A stretch of 7,054 nucleotides of DNA from CASQEL01 sp036655975 (GCA_036655975.1 JAVVPD010000106.1:1-7054), one strand, 5' to 3'. Numbered from the stretch's first letter, positions 1 to 5,880 are shown. A program made the numbers and translations. The notes: generated by a model from the sequence alone, not told the origin.

Positions 1-2
1 AT

Positions 3-122
3 ATGCTCTTTTTTATGAGGGGATGCTACCCCGCCCCCGTCTTTGAGGAAGAGCCGGAAGAGCCAGGAAAAGCCGAAATAGCGCGGAGAATAACAAAAAA
101 ACCAGCTGGCTACTTCATGTAA
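3..122 (+). CDS. Possible C-terminal end of an unrecognised + strand gene (partial)
   Basis: An open frame enters from the left edge and stops at TAA 120-122. Its last residues include APVFEEEPEEPGKAEI and end in AGYFM. I do not recognise the protein. The only support is weak similarity to the tail of the decayed gene at 4514-4875: both encode APVF, two variable residues, then EPE, and share GCCCCCGTCTTTG and AGAGCCGGAA at the DNA level. The stop codon lies inside the hairpin that ends the tRNA-Ser transcript, which is unusual and argues for caution. The other two forward frames are closed by stops within the first 80 bases. It could be non-coding; sequence left of the window would settle it. 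Confidence 0.25.
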   Translation: MLFFMRGCYPAPVFEEEPEEPGKAEIARRITKKPAGYFM

Positions 123-134
123 CCAACTGGTTTT
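94..134 (-). terminator. Rho-independent terminator of tRNA-Ser
   Basis: Read on the minus strand, bases 134-119 pair with 113-98 around a 5-base loop (114-118). The 16-bp stem contains two G-U pairs and is followed by a run of T (complement of the A run at 95-101). The G-U pairs would be C-A mismatches on the + strand, so the hairpin is suited to minus-strand transcripts. It begins 10 bases beyond the CCA end of tRNA-Ser. Confidence 0.8.
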
Positions 135-141
135 ATTTACT

Positions 142-237
<96 letters not shown>

Positions 238-268
238 GCAAAACTTGTTCTGCACAAGTAAGCAAGAG

Positions 269-297
269 CTTATAGACTACTTTACAGGAAATAGCAA
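269..297 (-). promoter_or_regulatory. Sigma-70-type promoter of tRNA-Ser
   Basis: On the minus strand, TTGCTA (297-292) and TATAAG (274-269) are separated by 17 bp. A start near 262 would give a 5' leader of about 25 nt before the tRNA. The -10 matches consensus at five of six positions and the -35 at four of six. Confidence 0.65.
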
Positions 298-383
298 ATT
301 TTTCCCTACTGCTGAAGTACGCCTCCACCCCGCGCGGCGTGCTCAGTTCGTCTCAGGACAACTCGACCAACAGCTAATAGACC

Positions 384-1658
384 TTAGCTTTTAGTCTTAT
401 ACTGCTTGCGCCATTCGTCCATAAACAACAGGCTTGTTTCCAGCCCCCCCAGTGCTCCGGTCTGTTGACGCAGGCGGGCGATAAGGTCTTCAAAATCGGC
501 ATCAGCAGGCAGGTGCACACTTTGGAGCAGGTGCGCCAATTCACGTTGCAAGGCTTCGGGCATGTCTTGGGGAAAAGCGCTTGCAGATCTGGGGCGGGGC
601 CATCCGGGCAGACACTGGCTTACAAAATCTAGCAGGCTGCACATGCGCTGCTGATAGGTATGATCCCGCAACACCCGCTGGCGGGCGCGGGCCGCATATT
701 CAACGCTTTCTTGCGGATGTCGTAAAAAATATTCAATTTTTTCATATAATTCTGTCACAGAACTAAAAGTTGCCAATTCGTCTTCTGCAAACAAGTCTGG
801 CATGCACGCGCGTTTGTCCACCAATTGGAAAGCCTGCATGGCCGCAAGTTCAAAAGTGCGCGGATTAACAAAGTCGCCATGGGGCACCAATTCACGCGCT
901 TGGACACTCGAGTGTAAATTAATATTAATGCGCGTAGCATTGTAAATTTTTACGCTGTCTTCAGCGCTGATCCGCGCCCCGCCCCTCTGTACATTACGCG
1001 CAAGCTGATTTTCACCGTCCCATTCTGTACCCCAGATTTTAAAATTTTGAGAAGCCAAAGGCCGGAAGGCCGCCCGCCGATTAGGATATCCCGCACCCAA
1101 AAAACCGATATCCGCCCCAAAAATACGCTGTTCCACCGGATTAAGTTCCAAGGGCTTATGAAATTCCGCTAATGCGGCCATGGGGAGGTACAGCGCATTC
1201 GGCTGCCCTGCCTGTGCCAGTTCCGTCAAAAAAGGCTCGCGCTGAATAATGGCAAAAACATCGTACAAGGGGGCAAAGGCCCGCCAATAGGTGAAAATTT
1301 TATAATCTTCCACAAACCACATGGCTGTAGGAATACCTTCACGCTTTAGACGGCGCAGCAAAGTTCGGCTCATGGGGGCTTGGGCCAAGGCCAGTACCAA
1401 ATCAGGCTCAAAAGTTTCCACCTTGGCCATGATACTCTGAGAAATTACTTGTAGAAAAGCGCCTTCCAATTGTTCAAGACGATTTGCGGTCACACGTAGA
1501 CCGTTCAATGCGGAAAAGGCCGAATGAAAGGCGGGGGCATCGAATTCTTCCACGACATGCCCGAGCGAACGCAGGGCACTGGTGCAATAACGCCCAATGG
1601 GTAAAGAGCCTCCGTAAAAGGGCAATACTACTAAAACACGAAGCCTTTCAGCCTTCAT
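384..1658 (-). CDS. CgeB-like glycosyltransferase (GT-B fold, family 1-type C-terminal domain)
   Basis: A protein of 424 aa, probably a cytoplasmic glycosyltransferase acting on a surface or flagellar glycan. The N-terminal half (about 1-180) starts with a Rossmann-like strand RVLVVLPFYGG and contains WFVEDY near residue 114, typical of the N-terminal domain of CgeB/SpsE-like proteins. The C-terminal half has IGFLGAGYPNR near 184-194 and the hallmark VNPRTFELAAMQAFQLVD (264-281), the donor-binding region of CgeB-type enzymes, followed by HTYQQRM near 333. The start is set at 1658 because AGAAGGA lies 8 bases upstream of that ATG. An alternative ATG at 1679 overlaps the upstream stop as ATGA and would add 7 residues, but has no clear ribosome site. 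No transmembrane segment is seen. It is second in an operon with the GT9 gene. Substrate and acceptor are unknown. Confidence 0.85.
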   Translation of the reverse strand: MKAERLRVLVVLPFYGGSLPIGRYCTSALRSLGHVVEEFDAPAFHSAFSALNGLRVTANRLEQLEGAFLQVISQSIMAKVETFEPDLVLALAQAPMSRTLLRRLKREGIPTAMWFVEDYKIFTYWRAFAPLYDVFAIIQREPFLTELAQAGQPNALYLPMAALAEFHKPLELNPVEQRIFGADIGFLGAGYPNRRAAFRPLASQNFKIWGTEWDGENQLARNVQRGGARISAEDSVKIYNATRININLHSSVQARELVPHGDFVNPRTFELAAMQAFQLVDKRACMPDLFAEDELATFSSVTELYEKIEYFLRHPQESVEYAARARQRVLRDHTYQQRMCSLLDFVSQCLPGWPRPRSASAFPQDMPEALQRELAHLLQSVHLPADADFEDLIARLRQQTGALGGLETSLLFMDEWRKQYKTKS

Positions 1659-1675
1659 AGGCGTGTTCCTTCTAC

Positions 1676-2959
1676 TCATCCCGCGAAAATGCTATCGCGT
1701 GGGGTCAGCATCCATTGGGATTCGTCATACAAAGTGTCCATGAGTGTTGCTGAAACCGCTCCTCTGACACCAACAGTCAGGGGAAGGGGGGGATCAGGCT
1801 CCAGATATTCTGTTACTACATCCCGTAATTGCTGACGTTCATCTGCAAACACATCCTGAGACATATCGCCCTGCCAATAAGTGCCCACGGTGTCTACAGT
1901 TGAAGAAAGCGTCATCAGGCCGGGTATAGGGGGCTGAGCACCGCGCAGCCACAACGCGCGGGAACCTTGGGGATGCACATGCGCCGCAAGGGATCGCACA
2001 AAGGCGGGGCTTTGAAAAACAGCACCGCATGCCACCTGCACTGGGCACGCCGCCGATTCCAAACACGGCGCACATTCTGCACACGCTTGCCACACTTGAT
2101 GGCCCTCGCCATACGGTCCGGTTTCAAAACACCACGCCGATGATAAAAAGAAGGCTCGCACAGGCACGCCCAAGTGCGCCGCAAGATGCATCGTGCCCGT
2201 GTCAGGGCTGAGCACAGCATCAAGACCTATCAGCGCAGCAGCAAGCCCCGACCAATCGGTTTGGCCGACCAGAGAATGCACCTTGTCCAGCATGACCCCA
2301 GGAAGGGCACGTATTAATTGACGGGCTACGGATTTTTCGGCAGCGCTGCCCAAAAGATAGACAGGCACACCGCCCATGCTTTCAAAAGCCGTATGCACCA
2401 CCTGTGCAAGCACGGGAATGGGCAGAGAACGACGTTGTTCCCGCCCAGCTAGCACCACCCCCAGGCCGCGCCCCTGCCCTGCTGCGGGCGGATTCACCCG
2501 TAGAGGAGCAAGAGGATGCATGGTAAAATGTGCCCAAAAATCCACTAAATTCAGCGGAGTACGGCGGCGTTCCTCCGCCCAACGAAAGGCCATACGCACC
2601 CACGGTGCATGCACCGGCTGATCTGCGTACATGGCATAGCCGTGCACAAGGGCTGGGTCAAATAGGCGGGCCACAGCCCGATTCAATCCAGAATGATTAA
2701 TGTTATACACCTGATCAAAAGTCAATGCCCGCAGGCGTGCAAACACCGCTACATTATGGATAAAAGCATCCGTATGCGGCGCGCCGTGGGCGCACAGGGC
2801 ATGCACATGGGCATAGGGATAGACCAAACGGGCCAAAGCCATCAGCGAGGTATCCACGCACAGATGCACCGTACCCCGCATACGCAGAGTTGCCATAAGC
2901 CGCTTAGTCTGAACAATATCCCCAAAGCGGGCCAGCTGAATAACAAGAAATTGTGCCAT
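1676..2959 (-). CDS. Glycosyltransferase family 9 (heptosyltransferase-like) protein
   Basis: A 427-aa GT-B protein of the ADP-heptose:LPS heptosyltransferase family. The N-terminus FLVIQLARFGDIVQT (4-18) is the family's phosphate-loop-like start with the conserved G-D pair at 13-14. The second domain opens near LGVVLAG (166-172), continues with VYLLGSAAEK (200-209), and has the donor-binding motif SPDTGTMHLAAHLGVP (251-266). Family members transfer heptose or a related sugar to LPS core or, in variants, to other surface glycans; the true substrate is not readable here. Residues 277-311 hold six cysteines, which is unusual for core heptosyltransferases. The roughly 70-residue C-terminal extension after residue 340 is not recognised. 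The start ATG has no obvious Shine-Dalgarno sequence. The stop (TGA 1676-1678) lies 17 bases before the preferred start of the next gene, so the two are probably co-transcribed. Confidence 0.9.
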   Translation of the reverse strand: MAQFLVIQLARFGDIVQTKRLMATLRMRGTVHLCVDTSLMALARLVYPYAHVHALCAHGAPHTDAFIHNVAVFARLRALTFDQVYNINHSGLNRAVARLFDPALVHGYAMYADQPVHAPWVRMAFRWAEERRRTPLNLVDFWAHFTMHPLAPLRVNPPAAGQGRGLGVVLAGREQRRSLPIPVLAQVVHTAFESMGGVPVYLLGSAAEKSVARQLIRALPGVMLDKVHSLVGQTDWSGLAAALIGLDAVLSPDTGTMHLAAHLGVPVRAFFLSSAWCFETGPYGEGHQVWQACAECAPCLESAACPVQVACGAVFQSPAFVRSLAAHVHPQGSRALWLRGAQPPIPGLMTLSSTVDTVGTYWQGDMSQDVFADERQQLRDVVTEYLEPDPPLPLTVGVRGAVSATLMDTLYDESQWMLTPRDSIFAG

Positions 2960-3029
2960 AGTTGCTTAGAAAACTACGCTAAAGCCGTACCTAGAGCAAG
3001 AGTGCACAATCGCCAAGATATTGCAGGCA

Positions 3030-3135
3030 GGGCTACCGCATCTTAATCTTTGGTAAAGAAGTGTGTTAACGCAAAATCCCAGTTAAGCTTCATTCTGAGT
3101 TGAGCACGTTTTACCGTCATTTTTTGCGGTAGCCC
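3030..3135. repeat. 11-bp inverted repeat in the divergent intergenic region
   Basis: GGGCTACCGCA at 3030-3040 is the exact reverse complement of TGCGGTAGCCC at 3125-3135, with 84 bases between the arms. It lies between the divergent GT9 and WbpP-type genes. A second, competing complementarity is TCTTTGG (3047-3053) with CCAAAGA (3134-3140). It could be paired protein-binding sites or a long leader stem; function is inferred only from position. Nothing gene-like was found in 2960-3219. Confidence 0.5.
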
Positions 3136-3151
3136 AAAGACGGGGGCAAAG
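3134..3151 (+). repeat. 18-bp sequence repeated at 4548-4565
   Basis: CCAAAGACGGGGGCAAAG occurs here and again, same strand and identical, at 4548-4565. Here it is non-coding and lies directly upstream of a candidate promoter for the epimerase gene. There it is antisense to the FAPVFG codons of the decayed island gene. By chance an 18-bp exact repeat is unlikely in 7 kb. Confidence 0.6.
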
Positions 3152-3155
3152 TCTC

Positions 3156-3184
3156 TTTACAGAACAGAAGACAGGGGATAGAAG
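3156..3184 (+). promoter_or_regulatory. Candidate promoter of the WbpP-type epimerase gene
   Basis: TTTACA (3156-3161) and TAGAAG (3179-3184) are 17 bp apart, matching the sigma-70 consensus at five and four of six positions. A start near 3191 would leave a leader of about 29 nt that includes the AAAGGA ribosome site at 3207-3212. No better promoter was found between the divergent genes. Confidence 0.3.
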
Positions 3185-3219
3185 AAATACAAATGCCATC
3201 TTATTTAAAGGATAAAAGT

Positions 3220-4245
3220 ATGAATGCGTATTCCACTGCCCTCACAGATATGGAAAAAACTCCTCGCACATGGCTTGTGACGGGCGTTGCTGGTTTTATC
3301 GGCTCAAATTTATTGGAAAAGCTCCTCAAGCACGGTCAACACGTTGTCGGGCTTGATAATTTTATGACCGGTTACCAAAAAAATCTTGATATGGTTCACG
3401 CCATTGTTGGCGAGGCCGCTTGGAAAAATTTCCGTTTTATCAAAGGCGATATCCGCGACCTTGAAACCTGTCGCACCGCCTGCACGGGCGTTGACCATGT
3501 GCTGCACGAAGCCGCCCTTGGTTCTGTGCCCCGTTCCATTGAAGATCCTTTACTGAGCAATTCCTGCAATATCGACGGTTTTATCAATATGCTCGTGTCT
3601 GCCCGCGACGCTAAAGTCAGTAGCTTTGTGTATGCGGCCTCCTCGTCCACCTACGGTGACTCACCGGGGCTGCCCAAGGTGGAAGATGTTATCGGCGCGC
3701 CCCTTTCCCCCTATGCGGTGACCAAATACGTCAACGAACTTTATGCCGATGTGTTTGCCCGCTGTTACGAAGGTTTCAACACCATTGGCATGCGCTATTT
3801 CAACGTGTTTGGGCAGCGTCAGGATCCCTTCGGGGCCTATGCGGCCGTTATTCCCCAATGGTTTGCCGCCCTGTTACGTAAAGAAACCATTTATGTAAAC
3901 GGCGACGGCGAAACCAGCCGCGATTTCTGTTATATTGATAATGTTGTTGAAGCGAACATTCTTGCCAGCGTGTCCGCCCCCGCAGCCCGCAACAAAGTAT
4001 ATAATGTGGCTTTCGGTCAGCGGACCACCCTTAATGAATTGTTCGACCTGATTAAGGATGAAGTGCTGCGCCACAAACCCGAAGTGGCAGAGGCCAAGCC
4101 CTCGTACCGTGATTTCCGTGCGGGCGATGTGCGCCATTCCTTGGCGGACATCAGCCGGGCGAAAAACTTGCTCGGCTATGCGCCCACCTTTGACGTGCGC
4201 CAAGGCCTCCGCCTTGCGGGAGACTGGTACGCGGCAAATTTGTAG
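3220..4245 (+). CDS. wbpP: UDP-N-acetylglucosamine 4-epimerase, WbpP/TviC type
   Basis: A 341-aa short-chain dehydrogenase/reductase that interconverts UDP-GlcNAc and UDP-GalNAc (WbpP type, EC 5.1.3.7) in the cytoplasm, using tightly bound NAD. Visible motifs are the Rossmann loop GVAGFIG (22-28), acidic D46 in GLDNF for NAD ribose, the SSS catalytic stretch (141-143), and the YxxxK pair Y165/K169. RYFNVFGQRQDP (192-203) and NGDGETSRDFCYIDN (227-241) are substrate-binding signatures of this family. The whole chain closely resembles Pseudomonas WbpP as I recall it, including length. The start at 3220 is chosen because AAAGGA precedes it by 7 bases; an upstream in-frame ATG at 3193 lacks such a site and would add 9 residues. 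It is divergent from the glycosyltransferase operon and could feed it UDP-GalNAc, which is an inference from proximity. No clear terminator follows. Confidence 0.93.
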   Translation: MNAYSTALTDMEKTPRTWLVTGVAGFIGSNLLEKLLKHGQHVVGLDNFMTGYQKNLDMVHAIVGEAAWKNFRFIKGDIRDLETCRTACTGVDHVLHEAALGSVPRSIEDPLLSNSCNIDGFINMLVSARDAKVSSFVYAASSSTYGDSPGLPKVEDVIGAPLSPYAVTKYVNELYADVFARCYEGFNTIGMRYFNVFGQRQDPFGAYAAVIPQWFAALLRKETIYVNGDGETSRDFCYIDNVVEANILASVSAPAARNKVYNVAFGQRTTLNELFDLIKDEVLRHKPEVAEAKPSYRDFRAGDVRHSLADISRAKNLLGYAPTFDVRQGLRLAGDWYAANL

Positions 4246-4272
4246 CCGAACACTAAAAAAATATCTTTTTAC

Positions 4273-4301
4273 TTGACTCTTGCAACCCACAGTTATATAC
4301 A
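4273..4301 (+). promoter_or_regulatory. Sigma-70-type promoter of tRNA-Thr
   Basis: TTGACT (4273-4278) and TATACA (4296-4301) with an exact 17-bp spacer, each five of six consensus. Transcription would start near 4308, about 12 nt before the tRNA. Confidence 0.75.
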
Positions 4302-4319
4302 TTTTCGGCGTTGTGAATT

Positions 4320-4395
4320 GCCCTTGTAGCTCAGTCGGTAGAGTGCGTCCTTGGTAAGGACGAGGTCTCCGGTTCAATCCCGGACAAGGGCTCCA
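4320..4395 (+). tRNA. tRNA-Thr, anticodon GGT
   Basis: A 76-nt tRNA including encoded CCA. Acceptor stem GCCCTTG/CAAGGGC, discriminator T, anticodon stem CGTCC/GGACG with loop TTGGTAA giving GGT (reads ACC/ACU), and T arm TCCGG/CCGGA. Its 3' portion from 4377 onward is repeated at 5880-5897, so it appears to be the integration target of the element that follows. The tRNA itself is intact. Confidence 0.97.
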
Positions 4396-4418
4396 TATAT
4401 TAGTATTAGAAAGTCTCA

Positions 4419-4460
4419 GAAAGGCCGAAATTCCTGATAAAACAAGAGTTTCGGCCTTTC
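4419..4460 (+). terminator. Long hairpin downstream of tRNA-Thr
   Basis: GAAAGGCCGAAA (4419-4430) pairs with TTTCGGCCTTTC (4449-4460). The stem can extend to 4433/4446 with one G-U pair. The loop is about 12 nt. The following bases (TCGTTGT) are only moderately T-rich, so termination may depend on the second hairpin. Confidence 0.5.
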
Positions 4461-4491
4461 TCGTTGTCTCGTCTGGTCTCGCAAAGGTCAG

Positions 4492-4515
4492 AACCACCCG
4501 CATAGCGGGTGGTTT
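4492..4515 (+). terminator. GC-rich hairpin, likely transcription terminator
   Basis: AACCACCCGC (4492-4501) and GCGGGTGGTT (4505-4514) form a perfect 10-bp stem with loop ATA. The T tract is short. Being symmetrical, it may act on both strands: for tRNA-Thr from the left and for the minus-strand island genes from the right. The stop codon of the decayed gene (4514-4516) overlaps it. Confidence 0.55.
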
Positions 4516-4875
4516 ACTCTGGCCCTATAACGTTTTCCGGCTCTACACCAAAGACGGGGGCAAAGCCCATTTTCTTGAGTTTTCCGACACGTTCTCGATT
4601 CGATTTTTCAGCCATTAACAACACAGCACTCTGACCCGCAAACGGTAGTTCACCGAAGACACGCAGCACCTTCACTGTGACGGGATGGATTTTACCCGAC
4701 AAGATGGGGAAAGTTTAAGCGCCTTCACGGACAGGGCTGTGTCCTCAGTCAATGCTGTGCTAGGGAAGATTTTGTGGATGAACTCCAGCGCGGCATAATC
4801 ATTCTGGTAGCATGAAAACCCGCGATACTCGCAGCCCTTCGGGAAACCAAAAGGCTGTGCTATGTATGGGACTCT
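4514..4875 (-). pseudogene. Decayed gene of unknown function: no start codon and a one-base frameshift
   Basis: Two minus-strand frames join into one plausible protein of about 120 residues. The first runs from 4875, directly after the GNAT stop, to a TGA at 4672-4674. It has coding-like content such as QPFGFPKGCEYRGF and YQNDYAALEFIHKIFP. The second runs from a TAA at 4715-4717 to the stop at 4514, and includes GKIHPVTVKVLRVFGEL, AEKSNRERVGKLKKMG and FAPVFGVEPENVIGPE. They overlap around a run of four C (complement of 4706-4709). One extra C would read LSPILSGKIHPV without a break. The first frame has no ATG, GTG or TTG, so the 5' end is also missing. I do not recognise the family. An alternative reading is a short separate gene starting at TTG 4702, which has no evident ribosome site. 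Confidence 0.5.
4548..4565 (+). repeat. Second copy of the 18-bp repeat of 3134-3151
   Basis: Identical to CCAAAGACGGGGGCAAAG at 3134-3151. On the minus strand it is part of the codons for FAPVFG in the decayed gene, so the intergenic copy may be a fragment of a related sequence. Confidence 0.6.
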
Positions 4876-5445
4876 TTAAAGGTGAGACAACAAGTCAAAA
4901 TACATCGACTCTTGCCGCCGTTGTGGCTGAGGCTCTTTCAGCAAGTGAAAGCCGTTTCTTTTGTAAAAAGTAAGTATCCTTGGGTTGTTATATGCGTCAA
5001 GCGTAATATATCTACAACCTGTGCGATTATCATAAAGCATAAAATCCTTTATCATTGTAAGCACGTCAGTCCCAATCCCCTTGGACTGATAATCATAACG
5101 CACACCCAATCTACCAATCTTGACAGCTGGGGGCGTCTTATATGGATAGCCTTGGCTTTGAATTTTTAGCGCGTCATTCTGGAGGGTGAAGAATGCGAGT
5201 GGTTCTCGTGCAAAGATAGTTTCTGGAAAGAACACACCATAGGTCACAGCCATTTTATCACGCAGATGCCTTTCGGCATCGTCTCTGATAAAGTCATCAA
5301 GGTCATGGTCATCATCGTCAGGGCCGCAACAAGAAAACCCCGTGAAGACCAAGAAGTCTGTCACGGGGCGTAGAATGTATTTTCCGTTATTGTACAGGTT
5401 TCTGCTCACGTTCAATAAGTCTTTGCTTAATGGCGTCGAGTTCAT
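4876..5445 (-). CDS. GNAT-family N-acetyltransferase, possible toxin-like member
   Basis: A 189-aa acetyl-CoA-dependent acetyltransferase. The acetyl-CoA loop is Q120-S-K-G-I-G (Q-x-x-G-x-G), preceded by the beta strand KIGRLGVRYDY (109-119). The C-terminal F160-Y161-K-R-N-G-F motif carries the tyrosine that acts as general acid in GNAT enzymes. The N-terminal half has an F-x-C-x-G type segment followed by LDDFIRDDAERH (49-60) and VTYGVFF. This arrangement is shared with GNATs that act as aminoacyl-tRNA-acetylating toxins (TacT/AtaT group), but also with ordinary GNATs. An acidic run DDDDHDLDD (43-51) is unusual. The start at 5445 overlaps the upstream small gene by 59 bp and has only a distant AAAGG, suggesting coupled translation. 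The target is unknown; the toxin role is inference from layout and size. Confidence 0.85.
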   Translation of the reverse strand: MNSTPLSKDLLNVSRNLYNNGKYILRPVTDFLVFTGFSCCGPDDDDHDLDDFIRDDAERHLRDKMAVTYGVFFPETIFAREPLAFFTLQNDALKIQSQGYPYKTPPAVKIGRLGVRYDYQSKGIGTDVLTMIKDFMLYDNRTGCRYITLDAYNNPRILTFYKRNGFHLLKEPQPQRRQESMYFDLLSHL

Positions 5446-5557
5446 TTTTGTTATTTACCTTTGGAGGAGGAAAAGGCATGGGGCTGTTTGCAGCCGCGAC
5501 AAACCTTTCAGCGTCCTTTCCTCGCAAGGCTGGTGTAGGTGCTATAGGTCTTGCCAT
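5387..5557 (-). CDS. Small protein upstream of the GNAT gene, possible antitoxin or partner
   Basis: A 56-aa protein beginning MARPIAPTPALRGKDAERF. The start at 5557 is chosen for the strong ribosome site AAGGAGGAG (5572-5564), a few bases upstream of the ATG; it also fits the promoter at 5610-5638. An ATG at 5596 would add 13 residues with a weaker GGAAGG site that lies upstream of the predicted transcription start. The N-terminal P-x-x-P-T-P-x-L-x-G-x-D/E-A-x-R-F pattern resembles small proteins I associate with GNAT neighbours, but I cannot name the family. The middle has a proline run (PMPFPPP) and the C-terminus is a charged helix-like stretch ELDAIKQRLIEREQK. It overlaps the GNAT gene by 59 bp in another frame. 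No DNA-binding motif is obvious, so a direct protein partner or antitoxin role is inference. Confidence 0.7.
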   Translation of the reverse strand: MARPIAPTPALRGKDAERFVAAANSPMPFPPPKVNNKNELDAIKQRLIEREQKPVQ

Positions 5558-5609
5558 GTCCGCTCCTCCTTTGGTTTTGTAGGCAATGTTCGCCATTCGT
5601 TACACCTTC

Positions 5610-5638
5610 CTTATAGCCACACATTGGAGTAAAGGCAA
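5610..5638 (-). promoter_or_regulatory. Promoter of the small protein-GNAT operon
   Basis: On the minus strand, TTGCCT (5638-5633) and TATAAG (5615-5610) are separated by 17 bp. The start would be near 5603, giving a leader of about 46 nt that contains the AAGGAGGAG ribosome site. No palindrome typical of an autoregulatory operator overlaps it by eye. Confidence 0.6.
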
Positions 5639-5711
5639 GGGAGCAGGAGAGGTTTGTAGAGTATATGGGGGGTGAGATACCACAATAAGCACCGCCCACC
5701 GCCACACCCAT

Positions 5712-5744
5712 GCCCCTGCCCTATGGTGGGGGCTTGCCTTTTTC
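5712..5744 (+). terminator. Orphan + strand rho-independent terminator
   Basis: GCCCCTGCC (5712-5720) pairs with GGTGGGGGC (5725-5733), 9 bp with two G-U pairs and a 4-base loop, followed by TTGCCTTTTTC. The G-U pairs make it specific to the + strand. No + strand gene is seen upstream within the element, so it could end a small RNA or an antisense transcript, or be left over from a lost gene. Confidence 0.4.
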
Positions 5745-5799
5745 ACCCATGAAATCGTTTCCAAAAGAGAGTGACCCAGCCTATAGCACAACGAGAAAT

Positions 5800-5822
5800 T
5801 TTGGGGGTATATTTGGGGGTAT
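5800..5822 (+). repeat. Tandem TTTGGGGGTAT pair near the right end of the element
   Basis: TTTGGGGGTAT at 5800-5810 and again at 5812-5822, a 12-bp period. Similar G-run direct repeats occur close to attachment sites of other tRNA-integrated elements, so these may be recombinase or excisionase arm sites. The role is inferred from position only. Confidence 0.5.
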
Positions 5823-5830
5823 CTGTAAAA

Positions 5831-5880
5831 TAGAAATTCATTAACATACTGTTTTTAAACTAGAAATAAAACGTACTGTA
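5831..5880 (+). repeat. Imperfect direct repeats abutting the right attachment-like repeat
   Basis: TAGAAAT at 5831-5837 and 5861-5867 are each followed by a related TACTGT (inside ACATACTGTTT and ACGTACTGTAT), giving two units about 30 bp apart. The second unit ends at the boundary of the 161-bp repeat. Consistent with recombinase arm-type sites. Confidence 0.4.

Larger units (their letters stand above)
4377..4538 (+). repeat. Left copy of the 161-bp direct repeat (attL-like, contains tRNA-Thr 3' end)
   Basis: Aligns with 5880-6040. Differences seen by eye are C4380 versus T5883 and one extra G in the acceptor stem here (AAGGG versus AAGG). Downstream of the tRNA part there are two more: T4432 versus C5934 in the first hairpin, and A4516 versus G6018. 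Similarity stops after CGTTTTCC. The copy includes two hairpins and the last seven codons (stop included) of the decayed minus-strand gene. Confidence 0.9.

Noticed and set aside
318..342. GC-rich inverted segment after the glycosyltransferase operon as its terminator
   Set aside because: Only about 5 bp of stem (ACGCC/GGCGT) with a large loop and no T run on the relevant strand.
2940..2958. TGGCAC...TTGT on the minus strand as a sigma-54 promoter
   Set aside because: It lies within the first codons of the GT9 gene and the spacing and second element are poor.
2693..3046. 117-codon + strand open frame over the GT9 start
   Set aside because: Antisense to the conserved GT9 N-terminus, no ribosome site and no recognisable domain.
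3874..4503. 209-codon minus-strand open frame through the epimerase gene and tRNA-Thr
   Set aside because: It is antisense to a well-supported epimerase and to tRNA-Thr; its middle (NRRPRPYQG type) is the usual false peptide read from a tRNA complement.
5508..5791. Minus-strand open frames of 63-67 codons upstream of the small partner gene
   Set aside because: No ribosome sites, and they overlap the predicted promoter and partner gene in other frames.
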